64,000 bases of DNA from Selaginella moellendorffii (Eukaryota; Streptophyta; Lycopodiopsida; Selaginellales; Selaginellaceae), in NCBI RefSeq assembly GCF_000143415.4, contig NW_003314304.1:1127346-1191345 (forward strand), in the 5' to 3' direction. Every line of letters starts with the position of its first letter. Positions within the stretch are counted from its first letter, which is position 1. The translations under genes were made by a program, and so were the position numbers. This document shows positions 9,737 through 19,968 of this stretch, piece after piece. Below the pieces are notes generated by a model, which saw nothing but the letters and a program-made list of their open reading frames with translations, ran no database searches and had not been told where the DNA came from.

Positions 9737-11747
9737 ACAGGGTTGTCATCATTGCGGCGAACTTGGACACTACAAGGCTGATTGTCCGCAGTTGAAGAAC
9801 AAACGGCAGGACAAGAAGAATGGCCAATCTTCTTCTCACGGTAAATCAGATACTAAAAAGTTGCAAACTTTACAGTGTGAGGATGACGAGTACGACCATT
9901 CTGGTCGGAGGAAGAGACTTTTGATCGTTGTTCATCAACTCAACTGTGTGTGGAACAAGATGGAGCTCGAGGATACACGTGAATCAGCTTTAATGCTGGA
10001 GGGCGTATTCCGTGGCGATCCAGTGCAGATTTTACTGGATAGTGGGAGCAATGACAACTTTGTTTCGGCAAAGTTTGTTGCGGAGCATCGCCTGAACACA
10101 TGCGGAGTTCTTCCATACACAGTGGAAGGTGCAGCTACCTCTACTCAGCATTTCAATGCTTGTGTCGAGGGGCTAGAAGTGTTGGTTGGCAAAACCACAC
10201 TTGTGGAGACTTTTTATCTTGCAGATATCCATCGTGTGGATCTCATTCTTGGGATGCCATGGTTGGTGAAGGTGGATCCAGAGATAAAGTGGAGCATTAA
10301 GCGTATCTTGCTGGAGTATGGTGGCATTAAAGATGTGTAGTTTGGCGAGGGCGTTCAACCACCAGTTGTTATGCTCTCTGATACATCTTTGAAGTGGGCT
10401 TGTCGTAATGGAAAAGAAATTTCGAGTTACTTGTTGTTTGTTCGTGACTTGGGGGACCAAGGCACGTGTGGGGGAGAAGTAGCAGTATGGGATGTACTTG
10501 ACGAGTTTTTTGATGTTTTTCCATCTAAACTTCCTCATGGATTACCTCCATTAGGAGGTGTGGAGCATGGGATTACATTGGAGCTGGGGACGCAGCCAAT
10601 TTACCGGTGTCCGTTTCGGTTAAGTTATGCGGAGGAGCAAGAAGTTCAACGACAAGTCAAGGAGTTACTTGAGTTTGGATTTATTCAGCTAAGTAAGTCT
10701 CCGTTTGGTGCTCCGGTCTTGCTTGTGAAGAAGAAGGACGGTTCAATGCGAATGTGTATTGACTACCGCGCTTTGAACAAGAAGACAGTGAAGGATAAGA
10801 TGCCGATGCCACGTGTGGATGATATCCTAGACAAGCTTGGTGAAGCACAAGTGTTTACCAAGATTGATCTGAGGAGTGGATATCATCAAATTGCAAAGGA
10901 TGATGCATCTATCTCCAAGACGGCATTCAACACAAGCTTCGGACATTTTTAGTTTACAGTTATGCCGTTTGGTTTGACAAATGCACTAGCCATATTTACT
11001 CGGTTGATGACGGAGGTATTTGGGCGTAATCTTCATGAGTTTGTGGAGATTTTCTTGGACGATATTCTTGTTTTTAGCAAGAATATAGAGGAGCATAGGG
11101 TGCATTTGCGCAAGGTTCTTTTGTTACTTCGAGACAACAAACTTTATGCAAAGAAGAGCAAATGTGAATTTGCAAAGTCGGAGGTGGAATGTCTAGGCCA
11201 TATTGTGACATCTAAGGGTGTCAAGACGAATCCAAGGAAGGTGGCTGTGGTGGAAAACTGGCCTACACCGACTATAGTGGCTGAGTTGCACAGTTTTCTT
11301 GGTATGGCTAGTTACTACCGATGTTTCCATCATAAGTTTGCAGAGGTGGCTATTCCTTTGACGCGGTTGTTAAGCAAGAATGTGCCATTCGAGTGGAAGA
11401 TGCCACAAGAGGAGAGTTTTGTGGCGCTGAAACGATTGTTGAGCGAGGCTCTAGTGCTTCACATTGCTGATCCATTGAAACCTTATGAGGTGACATGCAA
11501 TGTGAGTGGTTATGCACTGGGAGGAGTTCTCATGCAAGAGGGACAGCCTATTGCATATGAGAGTCGAACTTTGAATTCCGTGGAGCAACGCTATTCCACA
11601 TATGAGCAAGAGTTACTCTGTATTGTTCATACTTTGCGGATGTGGCAGCATTATCTTTATGGTGCAGTGTTTGTGGTGTTGACAGATCACAAACCACTTA
11701 TGTATCTTTTCACACAGAAGGAGTTGAACACTAGGCAAGCTCGTTAG
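9693..11747 (+). pseudogene. Retrotransposon Pol: zinc knuckle, protease, reverse transcriptase, RNase H
   Basis: Domains in order: zinc knuckle (CHHCGELGHYKADC), aspartic protease (LLDSGSNDNFVSAKF, LILGMPWL), reverse transcriptase ([42 protein letters not shown], catalytic FLDDILVFSK), and RNase H (GYALGGVLMQ, LTDHKPLMYLF). A spacer with a stop at 10338-10340, a TAG near 10950 inside the RT, just before FTVMPFGLTNA, and a TAG near 11745 prevent a full product. Both RT and RNase H stops fit simple C-to-T or G-to-A changes. Confidence 0.88.
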
Positions 11748-11957
11748 ATGGTCAAACTCATGGAGTTTGGGGAGTTTCCTATTGAGTATCGTCCGGGAAA
11801 ATCAAATGTGGTGGCCGATGCTTTATCTTGTGTTTGTCATATGATGACGTTATGACAACGATTTTGTCATCATTTGAGTAAGGTGGTCAGCGAGTTTGGG
11901 CAGTTGGTTGAGCATGCTCAGGCTCAGGATGCTGAGGTGGCCTCTTTATGAACCTAG

Positions 11958-13156
11958 ATGGAAGCCCCTTTCTCATTGGTGGATGGGATTCTCTACTACA
12001 ATGGCCGTGTATATTTGCCACGGGTGGATGCGTTAATTACTCAAGTTTTATTCCACTATCATGATCGTCCAGAGGCCGGTCATTTTGGGGGGAAGAAGAC
12101 ATATGAGCTGATTAAGCACAACTTTTATTGGAGGAATATGAAGGCTAATATCCTCAAGTATTGTAAATCATGCGAGCTTTGTCAGCGGGTTAAGGTGCCA
12201 CGGGAGAAGCCGGGGGGACTTTTGCAACCTTTACCTATTCCTCAGAGCCGTTGGTGTAGTATCTCTATGGACTTCATCACTTGTTTGCCATGAACACAGA
12301 GGCAAAAGGAGCAAGTATGGGTCATAGTGGATCAATTGACGAAGTATGTGCGGTTGTTGGCTCTTCGGAAGACTGTCACTGCCTCAGACTTGGCTGCGGT
12401 TTACTTGGAGAAGGTTTTTCCTGATTTTGGTTTGCCAGAGGATATCATTAGTGATCGAGATTCAAAGTTCACCAGTGGATTTTGGAAAAACTTTGCAAAG
12501 GCTATGCAAGTGACTTTGAAACTCTCAAGTGGAGATCATCCTCAGATGGATGGGCAAACCGAGCGTGTGAATCACGTGGTGGAGGATATGCTACGTTGTA
12601 GCATTGGTCAAAGGCAAAGACAATGGGATTTATATCTTCCGTTGGTGCAATTTGCTTACAACAATAGCCAACACAGTGGAACCAAGCTAAGTCCTTACTT
12701 TGCCATGTTTGGAAGGCATCCTCGAACAGCGGTGGAGTTGGGATTGCATTTGAGTAAGGACGTTCGAGATAAGCTTGATTTCGAGGCAACTGATCTGGCC
12801 ACAGAACTTGATGAGATTCTGGTGGTGTGCAAACAGAATTTGCAAGCAACTCAGGATAAAGTGGAGAAGTTTGCCAATGAGCATCGCCAATTCCGGGAAT
12901 ATAAAGTGGGTGATCTCGTCTTTGTGCGAGTGATCTTTCTGTCAAGTGAGCGGCGGAACACCTTGGTGCCTTTACGGACAGGGAAGAGTGATAAACTCTC
13001 CCATCGATATGCTGGTCTATATGAAGTGCTGGAGTGCATTGGTAAAGCGGCTTATTGGGTGCGGCTGCCAGCTAGGGTGAAAATTCATCCAGTATTTTAT
13101 GTCAACCAGTTGAAAGGTGTACTATCTCGGAGTGATGGGCCCAATGCCTTCTTATG
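11958..13156 (+). pseudogene. Retrotransposon integrase (broken)
   Basis: HHCC zinc-binding segment (HYHDRPEAGHFGG, CKSCELCQR). The DDE core follows, with Asp in ISMDFITC, Asp in IISDRDSKFTSG and Glu in DGQTERVNHV. Next is the C-terminal region (KVGDLVFVRV, LSHRYAGLYEVLECIG, HPVFYVNQLK). A TGA near 12291 cuts the core after the first Asp, and the MITE at 13157 replaces the normal end. No chromodomain is visible after the MITE. Confidence 0.85.
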
Positions 13157-13437
13157 CTTTATTTCGTTAAAGTGGAACTTTTCATTATCCCACTTATGGT
13201 GTGTGGCCACATGCCATTTTTATAACAATAATAAAAAATTGAAGTTTTAGCTTTATAATTTATAAATTAAAAACTTTTCATATGATTTTGTGTTATAATA
13301 TTGTGAAATATAAAAAATAAATTAAAAAACTGATAGAAATATTAATAAATATTAATTAAGTACTATGAAATGGCATGTGGACACATGCTAATTAATGTCC
13401 CACTTTACTGAATAAGTTCCACTTTAACGAAATAAAG
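13157..13437. mobile_element. 281-bp MITE, copy 2 (in LTR element)
   Basis: Nearly identical to the MITE at 5872-6152, in the same orientation. The flanks make the palindrome longer here (ATGCTTTATTTCG ... CGAAATAAAGCAT). It is inserted after the integrase frame and before the polypurine tract, so it arrived after the retrotransposon. Confidence 0.88.
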
Positions 13438-13534
13438 CATCCTTGATGTATACAGCTGATGGACCAGGAGCTTGAGTAGGATTCCCTAGAAAGGGTGATC
13501 ACCAGTACAATTCGTCCTTGGGACAAGGACTTTG

Positions 13535-13547
13535 TTGGGGGGGAAGA
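13535..13547 (+). promoter_or_regulatory. Polypurine tract
   Basis: TTGGGGGGGAAGAA immediately precedes the 3' LTR, in the position and with the composition of a plus-strand primer. Confidence 0.8.
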
Positions 13548-13549
13548 AT

Positions 13550-13774
13550 TGTTAGGCGCCAGCTTTGACTACATGGTCAACATCAGTCAAAGGGAGGCTC
13601 AAGGGTACATGTTAGGGTAAGGGAGTTAACCTACCCTAAAGCTCACAGTGGAGCGGCGGCACAGTGGAGTTTTTGAGGTAGCTCGGGGGTGGTTGGGTGG
13701 TGAAAAACCTCAAGAGGTGGTGTAGCATAGTTTAGGGCAACTAGATCTTTGTCTTTTTGCGCTGGTTCATAACA
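13550..13774 (+). repeat. 3' LTR
   Basis: 225-bp partner of the LTR at 8584-8816. It is followed by ACGGG, the right target duplication. Confidence 0.95.
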
Positions 13775-13779
13775 ACGGG

Positions 13780-13842
13780 GGGCAAGTGGCACGACGCCAA
13801 AGGGGGAGGACTGCCTCGGTTTACCGTCTCTGGCCATCCAGA
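13780..13842. other. GC-rich filler, right piece
   Basis: The continuation of the GC-rich block interrupted by the LTR element. It ends exactly where P450 homology resumes. No function seen. Confidence 0.5.
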
Positions 13843-14770
13843 CTCTTTCTTGTGGGTTGGAATGGAGGAGCTTTCTTACTTGATGTCATCACTCGCCCAA
13901 GCTTGCAAAGACCGATGTGTTGTAGATGTGAGAGAACACCTCATGATCCTCACATTCAACATACAAACTCGGATCCTCACGAGCAAGAGGTTTTTTGGTG
14001 AGAACTTGAGTGACAACGAGCTAGCAGAGGCCAGAGTATTCAAGGAACTGATCGATGAGTCAGTCAAGTTTGCTTTCCAGTTCCATATAAGTGAGTTTGT
14101 CCATATAAGTGAGTTTGTACCATCTTGGCTCAAATGGATTGACTGGAAACATACCACAGGCCAAAAGGGTTGCTGCCAAGCAGGACGAATTCCTCCAGAA
14201 GATCACCGACGAACACAAAGCCAACAAATCCCATCCCGACAACGGATTTCATGGATACTTTGCTTGAGCATAGACGAGATGACCGATAAGTTGTCAAAAC
14301 CACCTTAGCGGTAAGTGGAGAATGATTCTAACATGATAATCTATACTCTGGAATGCTTTGGCATAGGAACTCCTGGCAGCAGGAACAGACACAAGCACAT
14401 GCAGAGTGGAGTGGGCTTTGCTAGAACTTCTCAACAATCCAGATGTCATGAGGAAAGGACAAGAGGAACTTGATGTTGTCATAGGCGGAGATGGCATGGT
14501 TTTAAAGCTGACATATCTTGAGACCATCGTCAAGGAAACTTTCAGGATCAAAGGTGCCACCACCATTGTCATCTTTTACTCCGTTGGCAGAGATCCAAAG
14601 TTTGGGACAAAGTTTTGGTCCGAGAGGTTTCTGGGGTTGGCAATCGACGTGAAAGGCCAGGACTTTGAGCTGATTCCGTTTGGAGCTGGGAGACGAATAT
14701 GCCCAGGCATGTCACTCGGCCTCAAAACTATTTATCTCACTCTTGGAAACTTGCTCCACGACTTTAATCC
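13843..14770 (+). pseudogene. Cytochrome P450 C, 3' half (D), separated from its 5' half
   Basis: Resumes P450 homology at the DSFLWVGMEELSYL segment, exactly where 4951-5356 stops. It retains an intron (about 14311-14368), the EWALLELLNNP part of the I-helix, KETFR and the heme loop FGAGRRICPGMSLG. It has lost the ESDFP segment and about 70 bases between FR and KGATT (the PPTPLLVPRM part). A short duplication of the HISEFV codons (near 14090-14115) is also visible. It ends early, at LLHDF, where it is joined to the upstream fragment of an F-type gene. Non-functional. Confidence 0.88.
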
Positions 14771-14831
14771 TGATGTCTTGTTCCACTAGAGGATCAAATG
14801 GAAGAATCTCATTTGGTATCCCCGTTGAAAA

Positions 14832-15420
14832 ATGGAGTTCCTTCTCTAGTTTCTGTCTTTTTGCTCCTTGTTAGAACTCTTACGTTGCAAAGCAAGACAC
14901 TACTGCATTGGTTTAGATCCATGGTTTAGATCTAATGCTTTACCAATCTCTTCAGAAGCTGTCCAACAAGTTTGGGATGTTATGTTCTTGAGACTTGGCA
15001 TGGTTCCAGCCGTTATTACCAGTCCAGCGACTGGTTTTTGGTTCCAGGCCATTTATACTGGTTGGGCAGTATGCGTGCTACAACTTCAAGGGGCTGGGAT
15101 CAGCTATTCGAGAACGGCCAAAGAGGGGAGAGATGAAGAAATTGGCATGAAGCCACGTAAAGAAATTTCAATCCTTGGCATATAGTCGTTCCATGGCAAA
15201 AGAAGTACTCAAGACTCATGATTTGCTCTTTAGTTCCAGGCCATTTATATTGGTTAGGCAGTATGCGTGCTACTACTTCAAGACTCATGATTTGCTCTTT
15301 AGTTCCAGGCCATTTATATTGGTTAGGCAGTATGTGTGCTACTACTTCAAGGGGCTGGGATCAACTATTCAAGAACGAAGAAATTGGCCAAAGAGGGGAG
15401 AGATGACATGAAGCCACGTA
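14832..15420 (+). pseudogene. Cytochrome P450 F-type N-terminal debris (E), internally repeated
   Basis: Begins MEFLL like F at 21797 but has a stop at codon 6. Scattered matches follow (LQKLSNKFGDVMFLRLGMVP region, then SSRPFxLVGQY). The part equivalent to KTHDLxFSSRPFxLVxQY is present in three copies: one at about 15040-15090 and two exact tandem copies at 15212-15280 and 15281-15349. The terminal phrase ATGAAGCCACGTAAAGAAA is also repeated. It abuts the PPR1 upstream region. Confidence 0.8.
15212..15349 (+). repeat. 69-bp direct tandem duplication
   Basis: Two adjacent copies beginning AGACTCATGATTTGCTC, 69 bases (23 codons) apart, differing by about one base (GTATGCGTGC versus GTATGTGTGC). 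It lies within the P450 F-type debris. Confidence 0.9.
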
Positions 15421-15496
15421 AAGAAAGTTTAAATCCTTTCAGCGCGCGAGGAATTTTAGGTTTTCTGTTGCTAGGGTTCTTCCATCGGGATGGAGC

Positions 15497-18172
15497 ATGC
15501 GGTGTTTGAGGCGTGGCATCGGCGCGAGGGCACTGCATTCTGAGGTAAGGATCAGCGTCCACTACTTCGTGTCGATATTACGCTCTTGCCGCAGCTCCAG
15601 TGACCTCGATCGCGGCAAGAATCTTCACAATGATGCCGTCGCGGCGGGCTATGGCTCCAATCTCGTTGTTGCCAGCAGCCTGGTCAGCATGTACTCGCGA
15701 TGCGGCAGCGTCGCGGATGCACACAGGGTCTTTGACGCCATGCCTTGCCGCAATGTGGTGGCCTGGACGGCGCTCATGGCCGGGTATCTGGAATCCAGCA
15801 GCAGCAAGGATTTTGATTCGAGCGGCAGTGTCAGTGACAGAGATTTGGGGTCGCGATTGGTCAAGGCAGCTCAGATCTTCGAAAGATTTCCACAGTATGA
15901 CGTCGTGACTTGGAACTCGCTGCTGCTGGGATACGTTGAAAATGGAAGAGGGGATTTGGCGCTGGATTTGTTCCAGAGCATGGAAGTCCGCGGCTTGCGT
16001 CCCAATGCGGGGACTTTCATGGGAGCAATCAAGGCGTGCTCTGCCATCGCGGACTGTGAAGAGAGCACGATTGTCATCGGCAGTGGAAAAGTCAAGCTCG
16101 GTGCTTTGGAGAAAGGGATGATGGTTCACTCTCGAGCGACGAGGATCCAGGGTGACTCTCTGGATGTGTTCGTGGAGAACACCCTGGTGGATATGTATGC
16201 CAAGTGTGGAAGCTTGGTGGATTCTCGGGGGGCTTTCGACAGGATGGAGTTTCACACGGTCGTGTCGTGGAATGCTTTGCTGCTGGGATATGCCGAGAAT
16301 GGAGAGGGGGAGATTGCTCTCGAGCTGTTTGAGCGTGTGAGCTGCGAGAAGAATGCTCTCACTTTCGTTGCTGCGGTCAAGGCCTGCTCCGGCCTTGCGG
16401 CGAGAGAAGACCAAAGGCAGGTTGACGGGAGGCTCGTCAAGGTGGTGGCTCTTGAGCGAGGCACGAGAGTACACGCTCAAGCATCCAGTATCGATGATCC
16501 GGAGGCTGTGCTCGCCAACACGCTGGTGGATTTCTACTCCAAGTGTGGGAGCATGACGGATGCTCGAAGAGTCTTCGACAGCATGGAGTGTCAAAAGGCC
16601 GTGGCGTGGAACGCTCTCATGTTTGGCTACTGCGAGTATGGAGACGCAGGGACCGTGTTGGAGCTTTTCAACCGCATGAAAACTTCCAGGGACTGTGCTC
16701 CGACCTCTCGATCGTACGTTGCCGCCTTGAAGGCTTGCACCAGCGTCGCAGGAAAAGAAGTCGCCAGAAAAATCGACGGGAGGGCCGTGAAGCTGGCAAG
16801 TTTGGAGAAAGGCATGGCTTTGCATGCTGGAGCTGTGGAGAAAGGCCATACGGCGGACTGCTTCGTGACAATCACGCTGATAGACATGTACGCGAACTGT
16901 GGGAGCCTGGTGGACGCCCGCAGCGTGTTTGACAGGATGCCTTCTCGGAGTGTCGTGGCATGGACTGCTTTGCTCATGGGATACGCAGAGAGTGGGGAGG
17001 AGGGACTGGCTTTGGATCTTTTGACAACGATGAAGGACGAAGGCTTCGAGCCGGACACACTAACTTTTGTCGCAGCGGCGAAAGCTTGCATCGGCGTGGC
17101 TGCCAAGGAAGAAGGAAGACAGGTTGACGGGAAGCTCGTGAAAGTTTTCGCTCTGGACAAAGGCAGGACTCTTCACTCACAGGCAGCGAAGTTGGGGTGC
17201 GACACGGACGTGTTTTTGGCCAGCACCTTTGTCGACGTTTTCGCGAGATGTGGGAGCATGGTGGACGCTCGCCGAGTCTTCGACGCCATGCCTTTCCACA
17301 GTATGGTGTCGTGGAACTCGATGCTCCTGGGGTACATCGAGGCAAGGGAAGAGGCCAAAGCCGTGGAGGCGTTTGGCAGCATGAGACAGGAGGAGAGCTT
17401 CTCGCTGAGCTCGCAGAACCTGGTCGCCGTGCTCAAGGCGTGTGGAAGCTCGGTGGCCTTTCGATTCGGCAAGGCCGTCCACAGCGATGCTTGCCGGTGG
17501 GGGCACGAGACGGAGGCTCTCCTGGCTACGTGCTTTGTGGACGTCTACGGCAAGTGCGGCAGCATGGTGGACGCTCACACCACTTTCGACTCGCTGGGCA
17601 GCGTCGATCTGGTGGCCTGGACGGCACTGATAGCAGGATATAGCAGGCTGGGTGACACGAGCAGCGTGTTTCGGCTCTTCCACAGCATGCAAGACGAGGG
17701 GCTTGGAGCAAACCGGGTGACTTTCATCTGCGTTCTCATCGCGTGTAGTCACGCCGGGCTTGTAGACGAGGGGAGGAGGTACTTCCAGGCGATGAGCTCC
17801 AAGTATGGTGTCACTCCCGGCGTGGAGCACTACCACTGCATGGTGGACATGCTGGGGCGAGCGAATGCTCTGGACGAGGCAGTGGAGCTGCTGGAAGCGA
17901 TGCCGTTTGAGGCGAGTGCGGTGGCGTGGAAGACGGTGCTCGGGGCGTGCCAGAAGTGGAAGAACTTGAGAGTTGCGAAGATGGCTTTCGAGGCCTTGAT
18001 GAGCAGAGGTGGCGGGAGCGATGGCGCGGTGTTTCGATTGATGGGGAACGTCTATGCGGCAGCAGGGATGTGGGAGGAGAAAGCAAAGCTGGAAGAAAGA
18101 TTGTCGAGCTCTGATCCCTCGAGTGATCTTCGCGTGGTTTTGTCAGGCAGTGATCTTACATCGTTGACTTGA
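15497..18172 (+). CDS. PLS-class pentatricopeptide repeat protein (PPR1), 891 aa
   Basis: An intronless PPR gene. PPR proteins bind organellar RNA, one base per repeat, and PLS-class members usually guide C-to-U editing or processing in chloroplasts or mitochondria. The repeats show the typical phrases VVASSLVSMYSRCGSVADA, RVFDAMPxRNVVAWTALMAGY, VFVENTLVDMYAKCGSL and so on, to the end. The C-terminus has the usual late motifs (HYHCMVDMLGRA, AVAWKTVLGACQ) and a partial E-like tail (GNVYAAAGMWEEK). There is no DYW deaminase domain, so any editing would need a partner. An oddity is an extra ~16-residue loop with xVDGxLVKVxAL repeated in four consecutive L motifs. The first in-frame ATG at 15497 was chosen; an out-of-frame ATG at 15490 opens a short overlapping frame. 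P450 B' follows 80 bp downstream. Confidence 0.9.
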   Translation: MRCLRRGIGARALHSEVRISVHYFVSILRSCRSSSDLDRGKNLHNDAVAAGYGSNLVVASSLVSMYSRCGSVADAHRVFDAMPCRNVVAWTALMAGYLESSSSKDFDSSGSVSDRDLGSRLVKAAQIFERFPQYDVVTWNSLLLGYVENGRGDLALDLFQSMEVRGLRPNAGTFMGAIKACSAIADCEESTIVIGSGKVKLGALEKGMMVHSRATRIQGDSLDVFVENTLVDMYAKCGSLVDSRGAFDRMEFHTVVSWNALLLGYAENGEGEIALELFERVSCEKNALTFVAAVKACSGLAAREDQRQVDGRLVKVVALERGTRVHAQASSIDDPEAVLANTLVDFYSKCGSMTDARRVFDSMECQKAVAWNALMFGYCEYGDAGTVLELFNRMKTSRDCAPTSRSYVAALKACTSVAGKEVARKIDGRAVKLASLEKGMALHAGAVEKGHTADCFVTITLIDMYANCGSLVDARSVFDRMPSRSVVAWTALLMGYAESGEEGLALDLLTTMKDEGFEPDTLTFVAAAKACIGVAAKEEGRQVDGKLVKVFALDKGRTLHSQAAKLGCDTDVFLASTFVDVFARCGSMVDARRVFDAMPFHSMVSWNSMLLGYIEAREEAKAVEAFGSMRQEESFSLSSQNLVAVLKACGSSVAFRFGKAVHSDACRWGHETEALLATCFVDVYGKCGSMVDAHTTFDSLGSVDLVAWTALIAGYSRLGDTSSVFRLFHSMQDEGLGANRVTFICVLIACSHAGLVDEGRRYFQAMSSKYGVTPGVEHYHCMVDMLGRANALDEAVELLEAMPFEASAVAWKTVLGACQKWKNLRVAKMAFEALMSRGGGSDGAVFRLMGNVYAAAGMWEEKAKLEERLSSSDPSSDLRVVLSGSDLTSLT

Positions 18173-18251
18173 GAGCTTAAAGAACTATAGCTTCATGTCC
18201 TTTATAACTTGTATACAATGTGATGGTCTCAAGCGAGAGAACAAAGGATTC

Positions 18252-19777
18252 ATGGAGTTTCCAGTCTACTTTCTTGTAGCTTTGGTGGTGTGTTTTTTGG
18301 GAAGATCTTTGCTGCAGAGTAGAAAGAGGTTGCCTCCATCTCCATGGGGGCTGCCTTTGATTGGTCACGTCCATCATCTGTCTGCGCTGCCTCACCAATC
18401 CCTCCAAAACTTATCTAGAAAGCTTGGAGGGATTATGTATCTAAGACTTGGGATGACTCCAGTCATTGTGATTTCCAGTCCAGATCTAGCAAAAGAGGCA
18501 TTGAGAAGCAATGATTCTAGCTTTGGCTTCAGACCATACCTGTTGGTTGGGGAATATCTCACTTACAACTTTAAGGGGATTGGTTTGTCTAACGGTGATC
18601 ACTGGAAGAACATGAGGAAGATCTGTATCACCGAGCTCTTCTCAGTCAAGCGCCTGGAATCCTTCCGAGGGCTGAGGCTTGCTGAGGTCTCTCACTTGGT
18701 CTCACGGCTTGCTCAAGCATCCAAGAGCCAGAGCGTCGTCAATGTGAGAGAACTTCTCACTGATTTCAATGTCAACATAGTGAGCCAGATGCTCATGAGC
18801 AAGAGATTCTTTGAGAACAAGAACTTGGGCGGGGAGGAAGTAGAAGAGGTAAGACAGCTCAGAGAATTCCTGGAGGAGCTGACGCGCTTCGCTTTGAAGT
18901 TCCACATAAGTGAGTTCGTCCCGGCTTGGCTGAGATGGATTGATTGGAACATCCCACATGCGAGAAAACTTGTGGCCAAGCAAGAGAAGTTCTTCGAAAA
19001 AATAATCCAAGAGCACAAATCTAGCCAGAAATCCCGTCCTGTGATGGATTTCATGGATATCTTGCTACAACACCAAGAAGACGAGGAGGCCGCCAAAGCC
19101 ACGTTTATGGTAAGTGAATGATCTCCTGGATTTCACAAAGTTTGTAGTAACAGTGACTGTCTTCCTCATTTTCACAGGAACTCCTTGCAGCAGGAACAGA
19201 CACCAGTGCTTGTACGACAGAGTGGGCGCTGCTGGAACTTCTCAACAATCCAGAGATAATGAGGAAAGCACAGGAGGAACTCGATACTGTTGTGGGCCGA
19301 GATCGCATGGTTACAGAGTCTGATCTCCACAAGCTTCTATACCTTGAAGACATTGTCAAGGAAACTTTCAGGTTTCACCCTCCAGGCCCGTTGCTGCCCA
19401 GGATGTCAACTCAGGCTTGTGTTCTGGGCGAGTCTTTCGACATTCCCAAAGGTGCCACCACCATTATCAACTTTTATGCCATTGGTAGAGACCCAAGAGT
19501 TTGGGATAAGCCTGAAAAGTTCTGGCCAGAGAGGTTTCAAGGATCAACAATCGATGTTAAGGGCCAGGACTTTGAGCTGATTCCATTCGGATCTGGGAGA
19601 AGAAGTTGTCCAGGGATGTTGCTGGGACTCAAGAGTGTGTACCTCACGCTCGCCAACTTGATTCATGGTTTCAACTGGGAGCCTGTCGCCCGTGGAGGAA
19701 GCTACAATATGGATGAAGCTTTTATGTCTGTCATATGGCCAAAGCTAGCATTGCAAGCCAAAGTTACTTCTATGTAA
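18252..19777 (+). CDS. Cytochrome P450 B', A-type (CYP71 clan-like), 485 aa, 2 exons
   Basis: Microsomal heme monooxygenase; substrate not predictable from sequence. Exons 18252-19109 and 19178-19777, joined across a 68-bp GTAAGT...TTCACAG intron in phase 0 just before the I-helix, the classic A-type position. It has an N-terminal membrane anchor, the hinge RLPPSPWGLPLIGH, helix C HWKNMRKI, oxygen-binding AAGTDTSA, the ExxR motif in KETFRFHPP, FWPERF and the heme loop FGSGRRSCPG with its Cys ligand. One codon is missing from LLMPRM (it reads LLPRM here). The longer frame starting at 18195 lies in a region also found upstream of copy B; ATG 18252 matches the anchor start of its paralogs. Regulation is not visible. 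It is the intact member of pair B/B'. Confidence 0.92.
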
Positions 19778-19968
19778 CCATTGGTATTCTGTTTTATTAG
19801 AAGCATCTTAATTTGCTCTTAAATTATAATATTACCTTATTCACAAGGCTGACCTTCAAACAATACAGCAGATACTCGTTTGTCATCTTGTTCAAAAGCA
19901 TCACTAGACGAACCATGCAATGAAACAATTATTTATAGACCATGATTCATAGACTCCAGATAAACCAG

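Larger units (their letters stand above)
8584..13774 (+). mobile_element. Ty3/gypsy LTR retrotransposon, defective, with 5-bp target duplication
   Basis: A complete but inactivated element. LTRs at 8584-8816 and 13550-13774 begin TGTTAG and end AACA. ACGGG flanks both sides (8579-8583 and 13775-13779), which proves insertion by integrase. A primer-binding site follows the 5' LTR and a G-rich polypurine tract precedes the 3' LTR. Gag, zinc knuckle, protease, reverse transcriptase, RNase H and integrase occur in that order, the Ty3/gypsy order. The frame is broken by a shift in gag and by stops near 10950, 11745 and 12291. A MITE is inserted downstream of the integrase core. Confidence 0.95.

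Noticed and set aside
15578-16849. 423-codon open frame on the minus strand
   Set aside because: It is the antisense of PPR1. Its composition mirrors the PPR codons, it has no motif of its own, and the plus strand shows clear PPR repeats.
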